This document shows, one piece after another, positions 60,774 to 64,000 of a stretch of 64,000 bases of DNA. The notes under the pieces were generated by a model. The model did not search any database and had not been told where the DNA came from. It worked only from the letters and a program-made list of their open reading frames with translations. The position numbers were made by a program, and so were the translations under genes. Origin of the DNA: Devosia sediminis (GTDB lineage: Bacteria; Pseudomonadota; Alphaproteobacteria; Rhizobiales; Devosiaceae); contig NZ_JAEKMH010000003.1 of NCBI RefSeq assembly GCF_016411825.1, forward strand, positions 1-64,000, read 5' to 3'. The first letter of the stretch is position 1; each line of letters begins with the position of its first letter.

Positions 60774-61388
60774 TCAGCTATGGGCGAAAATGTCGGTTTC
60801 TTCCCAGCCCATCAGGTCAAGTGCGCAGCGCGTCTTGAGGAAATCGAAGCACGACCGGGCCAGTTCGGTGCGGCCTTCGCGCGCCAGCATCCGGTCGAGA
60901 TGGCGCTTGAGGTCATGGAGGTAGAGCACGTCGGACGCGGCATAATCGAGCTGGGCATCGCTGAGCTTGTCGCCGCCCCAGTCCGAGCTCTGCTGCTGCT
61001 TGGAAAGATCGACATTGAGCAGTTCGCGCACCAGGTCCTTGAGGCCATGGCGATCGGTATAGGTGCGCACCAGCTTGGAGGCGATCTTGGTGCAGTAGAC
61101 CGGGCCGGTGACGACGCCGAAGCGGTTCTGCAGCACCGCCACGTCGAAGCGCGCATAGTGGAAGATCTTGGTAACGCCAGGATCGGAGAGGAGCTTGACC
61201 AGGTTCGGCGCTTCGGTGGCGTCCTGCGGGATCTGCACCACGTCGGCGCTGCCGTCGCCGGGCGAGAGCTGCACGACACAGAGCCGGTCGCGATGGGGAT
61301 GAAGCCCCATGGTCTCGGTATCGATCGCCACTTCGCGGCCATAGTTGGAAAGGTTGGGCAAGTCTCCGCGATGCACTCGGATGGCCAT
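60774..61388 (-). CDS. rnd: Ribonuclease D (short form)
   Basis: A 204-residue 3'-5' exonuclease of the DEDDy type. The motifs are AIDTETMGLHPHRDRL (Asp, Glu), KIFHYARFDVAVLQ (Asp) and YAASDVLYLHDL (Tyr, Asp). It lacks the HRDC domains of E. coli RNase D, as do many alphaproteobacterial short forms, which trim tRNA or structured RNA. It lies 14 bases before lptC and may be the first gene of that operon. Confidence 0.9.
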   Translation of the reverse strand: MAIRVHRGDLPNLSNYGREVAIDTETMGLHPHRDRLCVVQLSPGDGSADVVQIPQDATEAPNLVKLLSDPGVTKIFHYARFDVAVLQNRFGVVTGPVYCTKIASKLVRTYTDRHGLKDLVRELLNVDLSKQQQSSDWGGDKLSDAQLDYAASDVLYLHDLKRHLDRMLAREGRTELARSCFDFLKTRCALDLMGWEETDIFAHS

Positions 61389-61478
61389 GAATCTGGGTCC
61401 TGTTCTCTAACTCCGCCTTCCTTGGCACAGAGCGATGGCCAAGGAAAGGCGTGCCCGAAATCCGTGCCTGCCCAGACG

Positions 61479-61498
61479 ATATAAAGCTTTCCTTATAT
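61479..61498 (+). promoter_or_regulatory. Imperfect palindrome before metK, possible SahR site
   Basis: ATATAAAG-CTTT-CCTTATAT is an 8-4-8 inverted repeat with one mismatch, about 110 bases before metK. I recall similar ATAAAG/CTTTAT palindromes for SahR, the S-adenosylhomocysteine-sensing repressor of methionine-cycle genes in proteobacteria, but cannot verify the exact consensus. Confidence 0.4.
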
Positions 61499-61606
61499 GC
61501 CTGTTGCTTTCCGGCTCCGGACCTGCGAAAACCGGCGTTGAAAGTGTGGGGACGTCTCCACACGCGCACTGCCCGTGCGCCCTCGCCACTCGCAAAGAGG
61601 TTTAAC

Positions 61607-62863
61607 GTGGCCCGTTCTTCGTATCTTTTCACCTCGGAATCCGTTTCCGAAGGTCATCCCGACAAGGTCTGCGACCGCATCTCCGACGAAATCGTCGATC
61701 TGGTGTTCAAGGAGGCCAAGAAGGCCGGCATGGACCCGGCCCAGGTGCGCATCGCCTGCGAAACCCTGGCCACCACCAATCGCGTCGTCATTGCCGGCGA
61801 AGTTCGGGTGCCCGAAACCCTGCTCAAGAAGGGCAAGGACGGCAAGGTGCTGCTCGACGCCGCCGGCGCGCCCCTGGTCAACCCCGCCAAGTTCAAGTCC
61901 GCCGCCCGCAAGGCCATCCGCGCCATCGGCTACGAGCAGTCCGGCTTCCACTGGAAGACCTGCCGCATCGACGTGCTGCTGCATGGCCAGTCGGCCGATA
62001 TCGCCGTGGGCGTTGATGCCGCCGGCAACAAGGATGTCGGCGCCGGCGACCAGGGCATCATGTTCGGCTATGCCAGCCGCGAAACGCCCGAACTGCTGCC
62101 CGCCCCGATCTATTATGCCCACAAGATCCTCGAGACCCTGACCACGGCGCGCAAGGCCAATCACGGCCCCGCCGGCAAGCTCGGCCCCGATGCCAAGAGC
62201 CAGGTCACGGTGCGCTACGAAGGCGGCAAGCCGGTCGGCGTGACGCAGATCGTGCTCTCGACCCAGCATCTGGACGAGACGCTGACCTCGGCCGATGTGC
62301 GCACCATTGTCGAGCCCTATGTGCGCGAAGCCTTGCCCCAAGGCTGGATCGACGACCAGACCGTCTGGCACGTCAACCCGACCGGCAAGTTCGTCGTCGG
62401 CGGTCCGGACGGCGATGCCGGCCTCACCGGCCGCAAGATCATCGTCGACACCTATGGCGGCGCGGCTCCCCATGGCGGCGGCGCCTTTTCGGGCAAGGAC
62501 CCGACCAAGGTCGACCGCTCGGCCGCCTATGCGGCGCGCTACCTCGCCAAGAACGTCGTCGCCGCCGGTCTTGCCGATCGCGCCACCATCCAGCTCTCCT
62601 ACGCCATCGGCGTGGCCAAGCCGCTCTCGATCTATGTCGACCTCCACGGCACCGGCAAGGTCGACGAAGCCAGGCTCGAAAAGGCCCTGGCCGAGGTGAT
62701 GGACCTGACCCCGCGCGGCATCCGCACCCATCTCGACCTCAACAAGCCGATCTATGCGAAAACCTCTGCCTATGGCCATTTCGGCCGCAAGGCCGGCCGC
62801 GACGGCAGCTTCTCCTGGGAGAAGACCGATCTGGTGAAGGCGCTCAAGGCCGCCGTCGCCTGA
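61607..62863 (+). CDS. metK: S-adenosylmethionine synthetase
   Basis: A 418-residue enzyme that makes SAM from methionine and [26 protein letters not shown] is the family start, [12 protein letters not shown] the nonapeptide-type ATP block, and [23 protein letters not shown] the P-loop-like signature. It is longer than the E. coli enzyme because of an insertion around residues 75-100, usual in alphaproteobacteria. The GTG at 61607 follows AGAGG. A terminator-like stem separates it from trmB. Confidence 0.96.
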   Translation: MARSSYLFTSESVSEGHPDKVCDRISDEIVDLVFKEAKKAGMDPAQVRIACETLATTNRVVIAGEVRVPETLLKKGKDGKVLLDAAGAPLVNPAKFKSAARKAIRAIGYEQSGFHWKTCRIDVLLHGQSADIAVGVDAAGNKDVGAGDQGIMFGYASRETPELLPAPIYYAHKILETLTTARKANHGPAGKLGPDAKSQVTVRYEGGKPVGVTQIVLSTQHLDETLTSADVRTIVEPYVREALPQGWIDDQTVWHVNPTGKFVVGGPDGDAGLTGRKIIVDTYGGAAPHGGGAFSGKDPTKVDRSAAYAARYLAKNVVAAGLADRATIQLSYAIGVAKPLSIYVDLHGTGKVDEARLEKALAEVMDLTPRGIRTHLDLNKPIYAKTSAYGHFGRKAGRDGSFSWEKTDLVKALKAAVA

Positions 62864-62883
62864 GCTGACATTGGACATTGACC

Positions 62884-62928
62884 GGGGGCCTCTTTTCCGC
62901 GAAAGCGGCAGGGAGGCCCCCTCTTTTT
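62884..62928 (+). terminator. Terminator after metK
   Basis: GGGGGCCTC and GAGGCCCCC form the outer stem around an inner GC hairpin, followed by TCTTTTT. It ends 11 bases before trmB, so trmB may be reached by read-through or by its own weak promoter. Confidence 0.85.
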
Positions 62929-62938
62929 CAGATTGCCC

Positions 62939-63643
62939 ATGACCGACCACCAGCTTCCCAAGACCCGCTCCGGCGAGCCGCGCGCCTTTTTCGGCAGGCG
63001 TTCGGGCAAGACCTTGCACGAGGGGCAAAAGGCGCAGGTGGCCGAAGTTCTGCCGCAGGTCGAAATCGTCCTCGACGGCGCACTGGACCCCAGGACCCTG
63101 TTCTCTGAGGCGAAAAAGCTGGTCATCGAGATCGGCTATGGCGGTGGCGAGCATCTGGCACGCAAGGCAAGCGAAGAGCCCGAGACCGGCTTTATCGGCT
63201 GCGAGGTCTTTACCGGCGGCATCGGCAAGATGGTTCAGGCCATCGACGCCAACGGCCTCGGCAATGTGCGCCTTTATACCGACGATGCGCTGAAGCTGCT
63301 GATGGCCCTGCCCGATGCGTCGGTAGATGCGGTCTACCTGCTCTATCCCGATCCCTGGCCCAAGAGCCGCCACCACAAGCGGCGCTTTGTCTCGCCCACC
63401 ACGCTTGACCAGTTGGCGCGGGTGATCCGTCCGGGCGGCATGTTCTACTTCGCTTCCGACATCGAGGACTATGCCAACTGGACGCTGGCCCACATCGTGC
63501 GCGAGCCGCGCTTCCGCTTCGAGGCGGAGGCCCCCGGGAGCTGGCACCAGCCCTATCCGGGCTGGCAGCCGACCCGCTATGAGCAGAAGGCGCGGCGCGA
63601 GGGACGGATGATCAGCTTCTATTTCGCCTTCGTCCGGGTGTAA
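62939..63643 (+). CDS. trmB: tRNA (guanosine(46)-N7)-methyltransferase
   Basis: A 234-residue SAM-dependent enzyme that forms m7G46 in tRNA. LVIEIGYGGGEHL is the SAM-binding motif I, GCEVFTGGIGKMV follows, and the TrmB hallmark DAVYLLYPDPWPKSRHHKRR is complete. The ATG at 62939 is preferred over a TTG two codons earlier. The metK-trmB pairing is conserved in Hyphomicrobiales; rimP, which usually follows, is not next here. Confidence 0.95.
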   Translation: MTDHQLPKTRSGEPRAFFGRRSGKTLHEGQKAQVAEVLPQVEIVLDGALDPRTLFSEAKKLVIEIGYGGGEHLARKASEEPETGFIGCEVFTGGIGKMVQAIDANGLGNVRLYTDDALKLLMALPDASVDAVYLLYPDPWPKSRHHKRRFVSPTTLDQLARVIRPGGMFYFASDIEDYANWTLAHIVREPRFRFEAEAPGSWHQPYPGWQPTRYEQKARREGRMISFYFAFVRV

Positions 63644-63739
63644 CGCTCCGGTCACCCTGCCAAACTTTCATCTTCGTCCTCTCTGGACCTTGGCGCCGAA
63701 TGCCCCATATCGGGTCTTCACGCCTCTCGGAGATGCCCC

Positions 63740-64000
63740 ATGTCTGCCGCCACCCGCCTCGACCCCGACTTGAGTCAGGATATTCTGGTGGTGCGGCCGA
63801 GCAAGTGGACGCTGGTCGTGGTGGTGCAGTTGCGCTCGGGAACCATGCGGTTCAACGAGCTCAGGCGCAATATGGGCGGGGTGCCGCAAAAGTCGCTGAG
63901 CCAGACACTGCGCGAACTGGAGCGCGATGGCTTCGTCACCCGCACGGCCTATGCGACCATTCCGCCGCGGGTGGATTATGACCTGACCGCGCTGGGGCGC
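63740..64000 (+). CDS. HxlR family transcriptional regulator (5' part, runs off the window)
   Basis: The first 87 codons of a winged-helix HxlR regulator. The segment VVRPSKWTLVVVVQLRSGTMRFNELRRNMGGVPQKSLSQTLRELERDGFVTRTAYATIPPRVDYDLTALGR is a complete HxlR DNA-binding domain. The N-terminal cysteine common before the GKW motif, used for redox or aldehyde sensing in HxlR and YodB types, is absent. The ATG at 63740 has GGAG eight bases upstream. The rest lies outside the window. Confidence 0.9.
   Translation, partial: MSAATRLDPDLSQDILVVRPSKWTLVVVVQLRSGTMRFNELRRNMGGVPQKSLSQTLRELERDGFVTRTAYATIPPRVDYDLTALGR

Noticed and set aside
61389-61606. SAM riboswitch in the metK leader
   Set aside because: I could not fold the leader into a SAM-II, SAM/SAH or related consensus by eye. 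An 8-4-8 palindrome fits a protein operator better.

Overview
The window is GC-rich (well over 60% GC by eye), densely coded chromosomal DNA from an alphaproteobacterium of the order Hyphomicrobiales (Rhizobiales). A Devosia-like genome is my best guess. The evidence is the gene neighbourhoods: TIGR02300/tRNA-Ala/cmk/rpsA/sppA/ihfB/lapA/trpFBA/accD, addB-addA-trxA, tsaB-rimI-mur-plsC, rpoN-hpf-ptsN beside lptCAB, and hsp20-DUF1150. Intergenic palindromic repeats of alphaproteobacterial type support this. No phage, transposase, integrase or CRISPR array is visible. The first ~60 bases are G/C homopolymer runs and look like a sequencing or assembly artefact.

Layout. 0.1-6.2 kb: murJ, trpS, a universal stress protein, an Nfu-type Fe-S scaffold behind a near-perfect Irr (ICE) box, an RNA uracil-C5 methyltransferase and a DUF2147 exported protein. 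6.2-9.6 kb (minus): a three-gene sugar/polyol-like catabolic operon (Gfo/Idh/MocA dehydrogenase, DUF993 aldolase-like protein, TIM-barrel isomerase) behind a promoter with a palindromic operator. 9.6-14.5 kb: a TauE/SafE-type permease, then a tctCBA tripartite tricarboxylate transporter operon ending in an overlapping TetR regulator. 14.7-17.7 kb: PadR regulator, NDUFA9-like reductase, GFA protein, tRNA-Leu, VOC protein. 17.7-26 kb: lnt divergent from tsaB-rimI-mur-plsC, small proteins, pncB, a YcaQ-like DNA glycosylase and a GIY-YIG mini-nuclease beside tRNA-Ala. 26.4-36.1 kb: TIGR02300, cmk, rpsA, GNAT, sppA, ihfB, lapA, trpF, trpB, trpA, accD. 36.2-46.3 kb: murU, addB, addA, two thioredoxins, a GH3 glycosidase. 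46.4-53.3 kb (minus): folC, then rpmI-rplT, pheS, an ASCH-DEDDh exonuclease fusion, pheT. 53.5-61.4 kb: reductase, glycosyltransferase, hsp20-DUF1150, ptsN, hpf, rpoN, lptB-lptA-lptC, RNase D. 61.6-64 kb: metK, trmB and the start of an HxlR regulator.

Most of the window is housekeeping. The most unusual gene is a 346-codon protein translated between pheS and pheT. It joins an N-terminal ASCH domain (a fold that includes N4-acetylcytidine amidohydrolases) to a C-terminal DEDDh 3'-5' exonuclease domain with all catalytic residues present. Other points worth following are a textbook sigma-54 promoter directly in front of rpoN, the Irr box before nfu, an RpoH-like promoter before hsp20, a PadR autoregulatory palindrome, a possible SahR site before metK, an AccD that has lost all four zinc-ribbon cysteines, tandem thioredoxins with WCGPC and WCPPC active sites, and several breaks in gene order relative to what I remember for relatives (aroA absent before cmk, folC displaced and inverted, lnt flipped next to tsaB). 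All database-type statements here come from memory and from reading motifs. No searches were run.
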